Assembly: GCA_009917555.1 (NCBI GenBank)
Contig: QZDX01000022.1
Location: 1-64,000 of the forward strand
DNA from: a bacterium 1XD21-13
GTDB taxonomy: Bacteria; Bacillota; Clostridia; Lachnospirales; Lachnospiraceae
Length of the DNA: 64,000 bases
Direction of reading: 5' to 3'
Shown: positions 35,076 through 43,182 of the stretch, piece by piece
How the letters are laid out: every line of letters begins with the position of its first letter
How positions within the stretch are numbered: the stretch's first letter is position 1
The notes under the pieces: generated by a model
The model's database searches: none
What the model saw: only the letters and a program-made list of their open reading frames with translations
What the model was told of the DNA's origin: nothing
Position numbers and translations under genes: made by a program

Positions 35076-36557
35076 ATGAAAACACAAAATTATCTTGCTT
35101 TGGATTTTGGAGCCGGTTCCGGAAGGGGAATTGTCGGCAGCTTTGACGGAACAAAGCTTAGGACAGAGGAACTTTTCCGCTTTGATCATTTTTTTAATGT
35201 ATTGAATGGAAAAACATACTGGGATGTTCTGGAGCTAAACAGGCAGACAAAAAATGTCTTAAAAAAGGCAGCGGCAGAGGGAATTGCTCTTGCAGGAATC
35301 GGTATTGATACCTGGGCAGTTGATTATGGGCTTCTGGACCGGAACGGGGATCTGCTGGGAAATGTCATCAGCTATCGGAATGCCACGGAAGAGACGGTAA
35401 AAAAAGCCTGGAAACGGATCGGAAGCAAAGAACTGTTTTCTATCACCGGAGTGGGGCATCTCGCATTTAACACGGTTTATCAGCTTTACGAACGGAAAAT
35501 AAGAAAGGATGCCTGCCTGGAGCATGCAGAGACCTTATTGCTTCTGCCGGATCTACTGACCTATTTCCTTACAGGGGAAAAGGGAACAGAATATACCAAT
35601 GCCATGACTACGATGCTGGTTGACAGCAGAAAGGGCATCTGGTCACAGGAGATCCAAAGAAGGCTGGGAATACCGGAGAAGATTTTTACAAGGCTTGAGA
35701 TGCCGGGAGTATTTCGGGGAGAATTGACAAAAGCAGTCTGCCAGGAGACGGGAATGACACCGGTTCCGGCAGCTGTTGTGGCCTCCCACGATACGGCGGC
35801 AGCAATTGCGGCGATTCCCACGGGAAAAGAGCATTTTGTTTATATCAGCAGCGGGACATGGTCGCTTTTTGGTACGGAATGTGAGAAGCCGGTGATAACG
35901 GAAAAAGCTTTCTGCAGCGGTTATTCCAATGAGGGAAGCCTGCAGGGAGGATTCCGGCTGAATAAAAATATTATGGGCCTGGGACTGCTCCAGGAGTGCA
36001 GAAGAAGCTGGGGACGCAAGGGGAAATTGCTTTCCTGGGATGAAATTGTAGAAGCGGCCGCACAGGCAGAGCCTTTCCGGGCTTTTCTGGATACGGATGC
36101 CTTAGAGTTTTTCAGTCTGCAGCATTTAACAGAGAGGATTCCGAAGTACTGCGCAGAAAGAGGAATGTACATAAGCTCCATAGGTGAAATAGCAAGATGT
36201 GTATACGAAAGCCTGGCAATGAAATACCGGTATGCACTTCGGGAGCTGGAGAATATTACAGGGGAGAAATATGAAGCAATCCACATTGTAGGCGGCGGTT
36301 GTAAAAACGGGCTGTTGAACCAATTTACGGCGAATGCTACAGGGCTTCCGGTAATAGCTGGACCCGAAGAGGGGGCAAGCATGTCAAATGCGCTGACTCA
36401 GGTCATGGCGGCAGGGGAGATAAAGGGGATAAGTGAAATGCGTGAAGTTGTAAGCAATTCCATAGAAACAAAAACATTTCTGCCAAGGAATACGGAGCAG
36501 TGGGAGGAGCACTATCCGGCGTTTCTCATGGCGGCAGGGATTGGAGAAAAGAATTAA
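35076..36557 (+). CDS. FGGY-family carbohydrate kinase, rhamnulokinase-like
   Basis: 493 residues, typical FGGY length. The N-terminal ATPase core has LALDFGAGSGRGIVG, GIGIDTWAVDYGLLD, and the C-terminal half has ASHDTAAAIAAIP, YISSGTWSLFG, and IHIVGGGCKNGLLNQFTANATG. DFGAGSGR and GTWSLFG are hallmarks of the RhaB branch, so a ketose phosphorylated at O1 is the probable product. It begins 5 bp after the isomerase-like gene. The next frame opens within its 3' end, but the true start of the dehydrogenase is after the stop. Confidence 0.92.
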   Translation: MKTQNYLALDFGAGSGRGIVGSFDGTKLRTEELFRFDHFFNVLNGKTYWDVLELNRQTKNVLKKAAAEGIALAGIGIDTWAVDYGLLDRNGDLLGNVISYRNATEETVKKAWKRIGSKELFSITGVGHLAFNTVYQLYERKIRKDACLEHAETLLLLPDLLTYFLTGEKGTEYTNAMTTMLVDSRKGIWSQEIQRRLGIPEKIFTRLEMPGVFRGELTKAVCQETGMTPVPAAVVASHDTAAAIAAIPTGKEHFVYISSGTWSLFGTECEKPVITEKAFCSGYSNEGSLQGGFRLNKNIMGLGLLQECRRSWGRKGKLLSWDEIVEAAAQAEPFRAFLDTDALEFFSLQHLTERIPKYCAERGMYISSIGEIARCVYESLAMKYRYALRELENITGEKYEAIHIVGGGCKNGLLNQFTANATGLPVIAGPEEGASMSNALTQVMAAGEIKGISEMREVVSNSIETKTFLPRNTEQWEEHYPAFLMAAGIGEKN

Positions 36558-36574
36558 GGTCAGGAGGCTGTGAT

Positions 36575-37786
36575 ATGAAAGCAGTAATGTATGGCGGCGG
36601 CAATATTGGCCGTGGCTTTATCGGTATGCTATTTTCCAAGTCAGGCTATAAGGTAACCTTTATCGACGTGGCCGATAAGGTGGTTGAGACATTGAACCGT
36701 GAGGGAAGATATCCGGTACGGATCGTATCCAATGAAGGGTATGAGGACATCGAGGTGACACATGTGGATGCGGTAAATGGGAAGGATGGGAAGCTGACAG
36801 CGGAAACCATTGCTGGGGCAGATATTATGGCCACGGCTGTGGGAGTGAATGTTTTAAAATACATCGTTCCCAATCTTGTGGAAGGTATTCGCAGGCGTAT
36901 GCAGATGAATGGGAAGCCCCTCAATATTATCATCTGTGAAAACCTGATGGATGCGGATAAAGTGCTGGGCAGCATGATTAAGGCGGAGCTGACAAAAGAG
37001 GAGCTTCGATGGTTTGATGAAAATGTAGGACTTGTGGAGGCTTCTATCGGGCGTATGGTTCCGGTTCAGACGGAAGAAATGAAGGCTGGCAATCCATTAC
37101 GTGTATGTGTAGAGCGTTATGGCTTTCTGCCTGTAGATAAAGCGCCGTTTAAAGGGGAAATTCCGCAAATTGAGAATATGATTCCTTTTGAGCCTTTTGA
37201 CTTTTTCATCAGGAGGAAGCTGTATGTACATAATATGGGGCATGCCCTTTGTGCTTACCTGGGGATGTACACACACAGGGATTATATTTTTGAGGCAATG
37301 GATGACGTAAATATCCAGAATATTGTTATGAATGCCATGCTTGAAAGTGCATTGGCCCTGTCAAAAAAATATCAGATACCCACAGAAAATCTGGTGAAGC
37401 ATTTCCAGGACTTGCTGATCCGGTTCCAGAATCAGGCGTTAAAGGATACCTGTAAACGTGTGGGGGGAGATATGAAACGCAAGCTTGCTCCGGAGGACCG
37501 TCTGATTGGGGCCTCGAAGCTGTGCATGGAATGCGGCGTGTTTCCGGTTTTTATCAGTATCGGAACGGCAGGAGCGGTCTATCAGTATATTCGGGAAAAT
37601 GGCTGGAGACAGGAGGAAGCAAAGGCAAAGGGGATACTTCGTACGATCTCAGGACTGGATGAGAGGGAGCCCCTCTGTGATTCTATTTTAGTTTTCTACC
37701 GGATGTATCTGAATGGGGTAAGCCTTCGTGAAATCCGGCAGCATGCGGAATATACCAGGAAAGAAAGGGAGAGAGAGGTCATTTAA
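36575..37786 (+). CDS. Mannitol dehydrogenase-family (polyol) dehydrogenase
   Basis: 403 residues from ATG 36575, preceded by AGGAGG. An N-terminal Rossmann fold (MYGGGNIGRGFIGMLF) binds NAD(P), and the C-terminal domain holds the KxxxxNxxH signature of polyol-specific long-chain dehydrogenases in KLYVHNMGH. The length and N terminus resemble mannitol-1-phosphate 5-dehydrogenase (MtlD) more than the longer fructuronate reductases. It is the last gene of the operon. A PTS mannitol system is absent, so a polyol or its phosphate related to this pathway's sugar is the likelier substrate. Confidence 0.9.
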   Translation: MKAVMYGGGNIGRGFIGMLFSKSGYKVTFIDVADKVVETLNREGRYPVRIVSNEGYEDIEVTHVDAVNGKDGKLTAETIAGADIMATAVGVNVLKYIVPNLVEGIRRRMQMNGKPLNIIICENLMDADKVLGSMIKAELTKEELRWFDENVGLVEASIGRMVPVQTEEMKAGNPLRVCVERYGFLPVDKAPFKGEIPQIENMIPFEPFDFFIRRKLYVHNMGHALCAYLGMYTHRDYIFEAMDDVNIQNIVMNAMLESALALSKKYQIPTENLVKHFQDLLIRFQNQALKDTCKRVGGDMKRKLAPEDRLIGASKLCMECGVFPVFISIGTAGAVYQYIRENGWRQEEAKAKGILRTISGLDEREPLCDSILVFYRMYLNGVSLREIRQHAEYTRKEREREVI

Positions 37787-37838
37787 AAAACATTTCGTAA
37801 CAGACAGAGCGTGGAGACAGGCTTTCAGAATTTTTTTA

Positions 37839-37867
37839 TTGACAATACTCCTGGCAGCTGTTATATT
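37839..37867 (+). promoter_or_regulatory. dapL promoter
   Basis: TTGACA (37839-37844), 17 bp, TATATT (37862-37867), identical hexamers and spacing to the glnA promoter. Confidence 0.85.
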
Positions 37868-37880
37868 TTGAAAAAGAGCA

Positions 37881-37914
37881 AAGGCGTTCGATATAGGGAA
37901 AGAGCGCCTTTTTT
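37881..37914 (+). terminator. Start-proximal terminator/attenuator in the dapL leader
   Basis: AAGGCGTTC (37881-37889) pairs with GAGCGCCTT (37902-37910), one G-U pair, then TTTTT. AGAGCAAAGGCGTTC is identical to the glnA leader over 15 bases, and the loop (gatatagggaaa) resembles that of glnA (agtataaggataa). It lies about 50 nt before the dapL start codon. Confidence 0.8.
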
Positions 37915-37966
37915 ACGTTGATATTACTGAATTCGAACAAGATCCGGAACAGGAGGTATTGTAGCA

Positions 37967-39181
37967 ATGTACAAGATAAACGACAACTATTTAAAACTCC
38001 CAGGCAGCTATCTTTTTTCCACCATCGGCAAAAAGGTAGCCGCATACACGGCGGAACATCCAGAGAAGAGCATTATCCGTCTGGGGATCGGTGATGTAAC
38101 ACAGCCTTTGGCTCCGGCCATCATAGAAGCTATGCACAAAGCCGTAGATGAAATGGGCTGCGCCGAAACCTTTCACGGCTACGCTCCGGATCTGGGCTAT
38201 GAGTTTTTGCGAAATGCCATTGCCGGGGGTGACTACCAGGCGAGAGGCGCAGATATCAAAGCCGATGAAATCTTTGTAAGCGACGGCGCAAAGTGTGATT
38301 CCGGCAATATCCAGGAGATCTTCAGCACAGACAACCGGATTGCCGTCTGCGATCCCGTATATCCCGTCTATGTGGACACAAACGTTATGGCAGGCAGAAC
38401 CGGAACCTATGACGCAGAGACAGAGATGTGGAGCGATGTCATCTACATGCCCTGCCTGGCAGAGAACGGCTTTGCCCCGAAGCTTCCGAAAGAGACGCCG
38501 GATCTCATATACCTGTGCTTTCCCAACAACCCCACCGGCTCTGCCATTACGAAGGAACAGCTCCAGATGTGGGTAGATTACGCTAACCGGGTAGGAGCCG
38601 TGATTATCTACGACGCAGCCTATGAAGCCTACATTTCCGAGGAAAATGTCCCCCACACCATCTACGAGTGCGAGGGGGCCAGAACCTGCGCCATAGAGCT
38701 TAAGAGCTTCTCCAAAAACGCAGGTTTTACCGGCGTGCGTCTGGGCTATACGGTCATTCCGAAGGACTTGAAATGCGGCGGCGTATCCTTACATGCACTT
38801 TGGGCAAGACGCCACGGAACGAAATACAACGGCGCTCCCTACATCATTCAGCGGGCGGGAGAGGCAGTCTATTCTGAGGAAGGAAAGGCCCAGCTGAAAG
38901 AACAGATAGCCTATTACATGAAGAATGCCAAAACCATCCGTGATGGATTGAAGGATGCAGGCTACACCGTATCCGGCGGAGTCAACGCCCCCTATATCTG
39001 GCTGAAAACACCGGATAAAATGACCTCCTGGGAGTTTTTTGATTATCTTCTGGAAAAAGCAGGCGTAGTAGGAACGCCCGGGTCAGGATTCGGCCCAAGC
39101 GGAGAGGGATATTTCCGTCTGACAGCCTTTGGCTCTTATGAAAATACTCTGGCGGCCCTGGAGCGGATTAAGAAGATGTAA
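37967..39181 (+). CDS. dapL: LL-diaminopimelate aminotransferase
   Basis: 404 residues of the fold-type I PLP aminotransferases. The N terminus ([20 protein letters not shown]), the [15 protein letters not shown] stretch, PNNPTG, and the PLP-lysine context [17 protein letters not shown] all point to DapL. It converts tetrahydrodipicolinate to LL-diaminopimelate in one step, skipping the acyl intermediates; DapF (24155) then makes the meso form. AGGAGG precedes the ATG. Expression is likely controlled by the attenuator at 37881. Confidence 0.96.
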   Translation: MYKINDNYLKLPGSYLFSTIGKKVAAYTAEHPEKSIIRLGIGDVTQPLAPAIIEAMHKAVDEMGCAETFHGYAPDLGYEFLRNAIAGGDYQARGADIKADEIFVSDGAKCDSGNIQEIFSTDNRIAVCDPVYPVYVDTNVMAGRTGTYDAETEMWSDVIYMPCLAENGFAPKLPKETPDLIYLCFPNNPTGSAITKEQLQMWVDYANRVGAVIIYDAAYEAYISEENVPHTIYECEGARTCAIELKSFSKNAGFTGVRLGYTVIPKDLKCGGVSLHALWARRHGTKYNGAPYIIQRAGEAVYSEEGKAQLKEQIAYYMKNAKTIRDGLKDAGYTVSGGVNAPYIWLKTPDKMTSWEFFDYLLEKAGVVGTPGSGFGPSGEGYFRLTAFGSYENTLAALERIKKM

Positions 39182-39214
39182 ATAGATTTAAAAGTCAAAA
39201 TGGTTTGTAAATAG

Positions 39215-39270
39215 AAAGCCATAGGAAATGTCAATAGAAGTTATATTTGGCATAATCTTATGGCTTTTAA
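39215..39270 (+). terminator. Terminator after dapL
   Basis: AAAGCCATAGGA (39215-39226) pairs with TCTTATGGCTTT (39256-39267), one G-U pair, with a 29-nt loop and TTTT at the end. Confidence 0.65.
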
Positions 39271-39389
39271 TATATCGTTTCAGATTTCGCTTAAAGCAGA
39301 GGACGTGACTTTTCTTTTTCATATGGAACGGTATTTCCTGTTTAATATACAGAGATTGGATTTATAAAAAAGTTTCTCAGAGAAAATGA

Positions 39390-39418
39390 TTTACATTAAA
39401 CTTTGATTTTACTATAAT
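39390..39418 (+). promoter_or_regulatory. Promoter of the FtsA-like gene
   Basis: TTTACA (39390-39395), 17 bp, TATAAT (39413-39418), 62 bp ahead of the start codon. Confidence 0.8.
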
Positions 39419-39479
39419 GGTGTGTAGAAAAAGCTGTGAGGGCAGAAAGTTTCTGCTCCAATGACACAGGAGGGAAAGC

Positions 39480-41699
39480 ATGGCGGCAGTACAGGTAAAG
39501 AAGGCGCAGATACAGGCGGAGCAGACGGTATTTGCTCTGGATATCGGAACCCGGAGCATCATCGGAATGGTGGGAACGGTGGAGAATGAGAAGGTCCGGA
39601 TCATTGCCATTGAGAAGGAAGAGCATACGGAACGGGCGATGATTGACGGACAGATCGAGAATATAGATAAGGTGGCGGCTCTGGCCGGGAAGGTGAAGCA
39701 GAGACTTGAAAGCAAGCTGCATTTTAAGCTGGAACGGGTGTGCGTGGCGGCTGCAGGGCGAGCTCTTCGGACGAAGCGTGCGGAATTTGAGATGGAGCTG
39801 ACCGGGACGGATCTGATTGACGACGAGGTGATCAGCCGTCTGGAGGCGGGAGCCATCAGCAAGGCGGAGGAAGCCTTTGATGCGGAAAATCGGGCCGCGG
39901 AGGACGGACGGCGCTTCTATCTGGTGGGTTATACGGTATGCCAGTATTATCTGGATAAATATATGATTTCCAGTCTGAAGGATCACCGGGGGAAGAGTGT
40001 GAAGGTGGATCTCATTGCAACCTTCCTGCCAAGCGAGGTGGTGGAGAGTCTCTATACCACCATGAATAAAATCGGTCTGGAGGTGGCAAGCATCACCCTG
40101 GAGCCGATTGCGGCCATCAATGCGGCGATTCCGGCCAATCTGCGGCTGTTAAATCTGGTGATGGTGGATATTGGGGCCGGAACCTCGGACATTGCCGCCT
40201 GTACCGACGGAAGCGTTACGGGCTACACCATGGCTACTGTGGCCGGGGATGAGATTACGGAGACCTTGATGAAGGAGTATCTGGTGGATTTCCAGACAGC
40301 AGAATCCATGAAGGCCCAGGCGGATCAGGAGGAGGAAATCACCTTTACGGATATTTTGGGCTTTGAGCAGAGCATTTCCAGGGATGAGCTTTTAGAGTGC
40401 ATTCAGGATACCTCAGATCTTCTTTGCAGGGAGATTGCGGAGAAGATTCTGGAGATCAATGGAAATCCCCCTTCTGCTCTGTTTCTGGCAGGGGGAGGCA
40501 GTAAGCTCACGGGGCTTAAGGATGGACTTACGGCGGCCTTGCAGATGGATGCGAAGCGCGTGGCCATTGCCGGAAACAATTTTCGGACCAGCGCATTTTC
40601 CGATGAATATGATTTGAATAACCCGGAGTACGCGACGCCTCTTGGAATCGTGGTGTCTTCAGGACTAAATCTTATCAATGCCAGCTTTCGGGTAATTTTA
40701 AATGGCCGGCCGGCCAATTTGTTCCGCAGCGGCAGCTTTACGGCGCTGAATCTTTTGATGATGAACGGGTACAGTTTTTTGGATATTATGGGAAGAAGCG
40801 GTGCCAATCTGGTTGTGACGGTAAACGGAAGGCGGAAGATGTTCTACGGAACACCGGTGGAGCCGGCTACGCTGTTTATCAATAAAAAGGAGGGCCGGCT
40901 GTCGGAGATCATTCAGGCCGGAGATGAGATTGACTTTACACCGGCTGTTTCAGGGGTGTCCGCCAAGGCGAGCCTGGGAGATATTGCAGGGGCGGCGGAT
41001 GCTGTGGAGCTGACCCTGAATGGAAAGACGGCGGATTTGGAAACGCAGTTGAAAACTGGCGATGTGATTGTGATGAGAAAGCCGGGGGAGGAAGCGGAAC
41101 CGGAGGAGGCTGTTGAGGCGGAAAAGACAGTGGAAGCAGAGGCAGAGTCTGTGCAGGAGATGGCGGCGGAGCAGGAAGCAGCTATGCCTGAGAAAGCAGC
41201 AGAAGCAGAAAGGGTAGTTGTACCCGATAAGGCAGTCGAACAGGAAAAGGGAGTCGCGCCAGAGTTGGAAAAGGCTGAGGAAGTAGCTGCAAAGCCGGGT
41301 GAGACTTGGGGAACAACAGAGGAATGGAAGAATACAGAGGATGTGAGGCCGGCAGAAGTACCGAGCCAGGGAGAACCTTCAAAGGCAGTTCTCGATCCTC
41401 AGGGAAATTTTGCACAGCGTTCCGTTTTGGCGGCAACGGCATCCGTGACTCAGCCTGCGAAGCCAGAGGAGACATCTGCCGGGCCATCTAAGGTTCATTT
41501 TCATCTGAACGGACAGCCTATCAGCCTGCCAAGGAAGGCGGATGGCTCCCCGTATTTTCTCATGGATATGATTCAGTATTCAGGCATTGATCTGAAGCAG
41601 CCTAAAGGGAGGATTTCCCTTATGGTCAACGGTGTGCAGGGAGTATTCTTACAGCAGCTCAGAGAGGGCGACAATGTTCGCATTGAGGAAGAGATGTAG
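39480..41699 (+). CDS. FtsA-like actin-fold ATPase with long C-terminal extension
   Basis: 739 residues; FtsA itself is about 420. Residues 15-370 hold the actin-type ATPase: phosphate 1 VFALDIGTRSIIGMVG, the FtsA-specific 1C subdomain, phosphate 2 VMVDIGAGTSDIAA, and adenosine motif FLAGGGSKLTGL. After this come two beta-rich modules with LNG...GD patterns (about 405-530), an Ala/Glu/Val-rich low-complexity linker (about 545-660) and a final 65-residue module (FHLNGQPISL to EGDNVRIEEEM) that repeats the pattern LNG, LMDMIQYSGIDL, VNG, GD. No C-terminal amphipathic membrane helix is seen. GGAGGG precedes the start. It may organise a cell-envelope or division-related assembly; the exact role is unknown. 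Confidence 0.88.
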   Translation: MAAVQVKKAQIQAEQTVFALDIGTRSIIGMVGTVENEKVRIIAIEKEEHTERAMIDGQIENIDKVAALAGKVKQRLESKLHFKLERVCVAAAGRALRTKRAEFEMELTGTDLIDDEVISRLEAGAISKAEEAFDAENRAAEDGRRFYLVGYTVCQYYLDKYMISSLKDHRGKSVKVDLIATFLPSEVVESLYTTMNKIGLEVASITLEPIAAINAAIPANLRLLNLVMVDIGAGTSDIAACTDGSVTGYTMATVAGDEITETLMKEYLVDFQTAESMKAQADQEEEITFTDILGFEQSISRDELLECIQDTSDLLCREIAEKILEINGNPPSALFLAGGGSKLTGLKDGLTAALQMDAKRVAIAGNNFRTSAFSDEYDLNNPEYATPLGIVVSSGLNLINASFRVILNGRPANLFRSGSFTALNLLMMNGYSFLDIMGRSGANLVVTVNGRRKMFYGTPVEPATLFINKKEGRLSEIIQAGDEIDFTPAVSGVSAKASLGDIAGAADAVELTLNGKTADLETQLKTGDVIVMRKPGEEAEPEEAVEAEKTVEAEAESVQEMAAEQEAAMPEKAAEAERVVVPDKAVEQEKGVAPELEKAEEVAAKPGETWGTTEEWKNTEDVRPAEVPSQGEPSKAVLDPQGNFAQRSVLAATASVTQPAKPEETSAGPSKVHFHLNGQPISLPRKADGSPYFLMDMIQYSGIDLKQPKGRISLMVNGVQGVFLQQLREGDNVRIEEEM

Positions 41700-41704
41700 C
41701 TTTT

Positions 41705-42514
41705 ATGAAGATAGCAGATATTCATATACACGTATTTCCGGATAAGCTGGCGGAAAAAGCAGCTCATTCCATTGGGGAATTTTATGACAAAACGGCTTAT
41801 ACCATAGCGAGTACGGATCGCCTGGTAAGGGAGCTGCAGGAGGCCGGTATCAGCCGCTGTGTTGTCAGCAATTCCGCAACTACACCCAAGCAGGTTCACA
41901 ATATCAATACTTTTTTGGCCCAGGCTGCCCGTGAGCATCCGGGCTTTATTGGCTTTGGTTCCCTCTATCCGGGGATGGAGGGCTATGAGGAGGAGTTGGA
42001 TCGGATGCAGGAGCTGGGGCTTCGGGGCATTAAGATTCATCCGGATTTCCAGAAGATTCCCATTGACGCCTCCTGCGGGATTGAAATGTACCGCTCCATT
42101 GCCAGAAGAGGACTGCCTGTGCTGTTCCATATGGGGGATGATCGCTATGATTTTTCCTCTCCCAAGCGTTTGACCAATCTTCTTAGAAAGGTGCCGGATT
42201 TGAAGGTGATTGCCGCTCATTTTGGAGGGTGGACCATCTGGGAGCGATCTCTCAATCATCCCCAGCCGGAAAATGTTCTCTACGATACCTCCAGTACGAT
42301 TCCCCTGGTGTCTGAGGAGCTGGTATACCGCATGTTTGACCGCTTTGGGCCGGAACGGTTTCTCTTTGGCTCCGATTTCCCCATGTGGAAGCCCAAGGAT
42401 GCGGTGGAGCAGGTTTTGCGCTTTGATTTGGGGGAGGATGTGATGGAGAAGATCCTGTATGGGAATTTCTGCAGATTGCTAGGGCTGGATGCAGAGGAGG
42501 AGACGAGCAGATAG
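41705..42514 (+). CDS. Amidohydrolase family protein (amidohydrolase 2)
   Basis: 269 residues. A metal-dependent hydrolase TIM barrel of the amidohydrolase 2 group: IADIHIHVFPD supplies the first metal ligands, HPDFQKI the mid-barrel, VIAAHFGGW a His, and FLFGSDFPMWKP the catalytic Asp near the end. Members include decarboxylases and lactonases. It starts 5 bp after the FtsA-like gene, whose final GAGGAAGAG may serve as RBS, so it is co-transcribed. No functional link between the two is obvious. Confidence 0.9.
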   Translation: MKIADIHIHVFPDKLAEKAAHSIGEFYDKTAYTIASTDRLVRELQEAGISRCVVSNSATTPKQVHNINTFLAQAAREHPGFIGFGSLYPGMEGYEEELDRMQELGLRGIKIHPDFQKIPIDASCGIEMYRSIARRGLPVLFHMGDDRYDFSSPKRLTNLLRKVPDLKVIAAHFGGWTIWERSLNHPQPENVLYDTSSTIPLVSEELVYRMFDRFGPERFLFGSDFPMWKPKDAVEQVLRFDLGEDVMEKILYGNFCRLLGLDAEEETSR

Positions 42515-42624
42515 AACCTTATTTGTCGGATTATATGGGAAATGTGTTTGGAGAATGTAAATGGACAAGTGAGAAAGTAGATGTGGAGGTAATGGAGAAG
42601 CTGGTAAAACGAAGCCAGGTGTAA
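42514..42624 (+). pseudogene. Short orphan reading-frame remnant
   Basis: A 36-codon open frame (YLSDYMGNVFGECKWTSEKV in the middle) runs from the amidohydrolase stop to TAA at 42622 and looks like the tail of a protein, but there is no RBS and I recognise no family. Low confidence that it was ever a gene. Confidence 0.25.
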
Positions 42625-42637
42625 CTGGAATTTGCAC
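42622..42637 (+). repeat. Left copy of an inverted repeat around the DUF4180 gene
   Basis: TAACTGGAATTTGCAC; the reverse complement of 43039-43054 is TAACTGGAATTTGTAC, 15 of 16 bases alike. The pair encloses one gene within 433 bp. Confidence 0.5.
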
Positions 42638-42644
42638 CATGTTG

Positions 42645-43013
42645 TTATTGTGTGTATGTCAATTTTTCAATTGCCTCTTCCCCGGTTGATACAAAAAAGA
42701 AGTCATTGCCATGATTGGATTCATAAATGAAATCCTTTAATGGTTTGCTTGTATACTGTGAGTAATCCCCGTATATGGCAATTCTGACATGATAATTGAT
42801 ATACTTTTGAAGTATTTCCCCTGCCATGCTGCTGCTGAGAATAAAAAATTCCTCGCATACTGCCGATTTGCTGATTACTATATTTTGTGTGCCTGTTTCA
42901 TATTTAACAGTCATAGCCAAATCTAAGGCAGATTGTGTATCAACAATCAGCTTTTCTTCACTGGAAATAACTGCAATATCTGTTCTGTTATCTTTCAAGT
43001 GTTCAATATTCAT
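42645..43013 (-). CDS. DUF4180 domain protein
   Basis: 122 residues covering the whole DUF4180 domain: DIAVISSEEKLIVDTQSALDLAMTV, KSAVCEEFFILSSSMAGEILQKYINYHVRIAIYGDYS, and a C-terminal SNHGNDFFFVSTGEEAIEKL. Role unestablished; family members are small cytosolic proteins, often found near regulators or acetyltransferases. AGGAGG precedes the ATG. The gene and flanks are AT-rich relative to neighbours, and inverted repeats lie on both sides. Confidence 0.85.
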   Translation of the reverse strand: MNIEHLKDNRTDIAVISSEEKLIVDTQSALDLAMTVKYETGTQNIVISKSAVCEEFFILSSSMAGEILQKYINYHVRIAIYGDYSQYTSKPLKDFIYESNHGNDFFFVSTGEEAIEKLTYTQ

Positions 43014-43038
43014 AATATCCTCCTAAACCTCATTTGCA

Positions 43039-43054
43039 GTACAAATTCCAGTTA
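43039..43054 (-). repeat. Right copy of the inverted repeat around the DUF4180 gene
   Basis: GTACAAATTCCAGTTA, in opposite orientation to 42622-42637 with a single mismatch. Confidence 0.5.
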
Positions 43055-43182
43055 AGGCTATATTTTACTTATAAAACGATGGATTGTCAAGTATACCTTA
43101 ACTAACTGACATTGATTCATACTCACCATTCATACTCCCGTGTGAAAAGTAACAGAATTATCACCAAAAGAAGTGCGGACGA

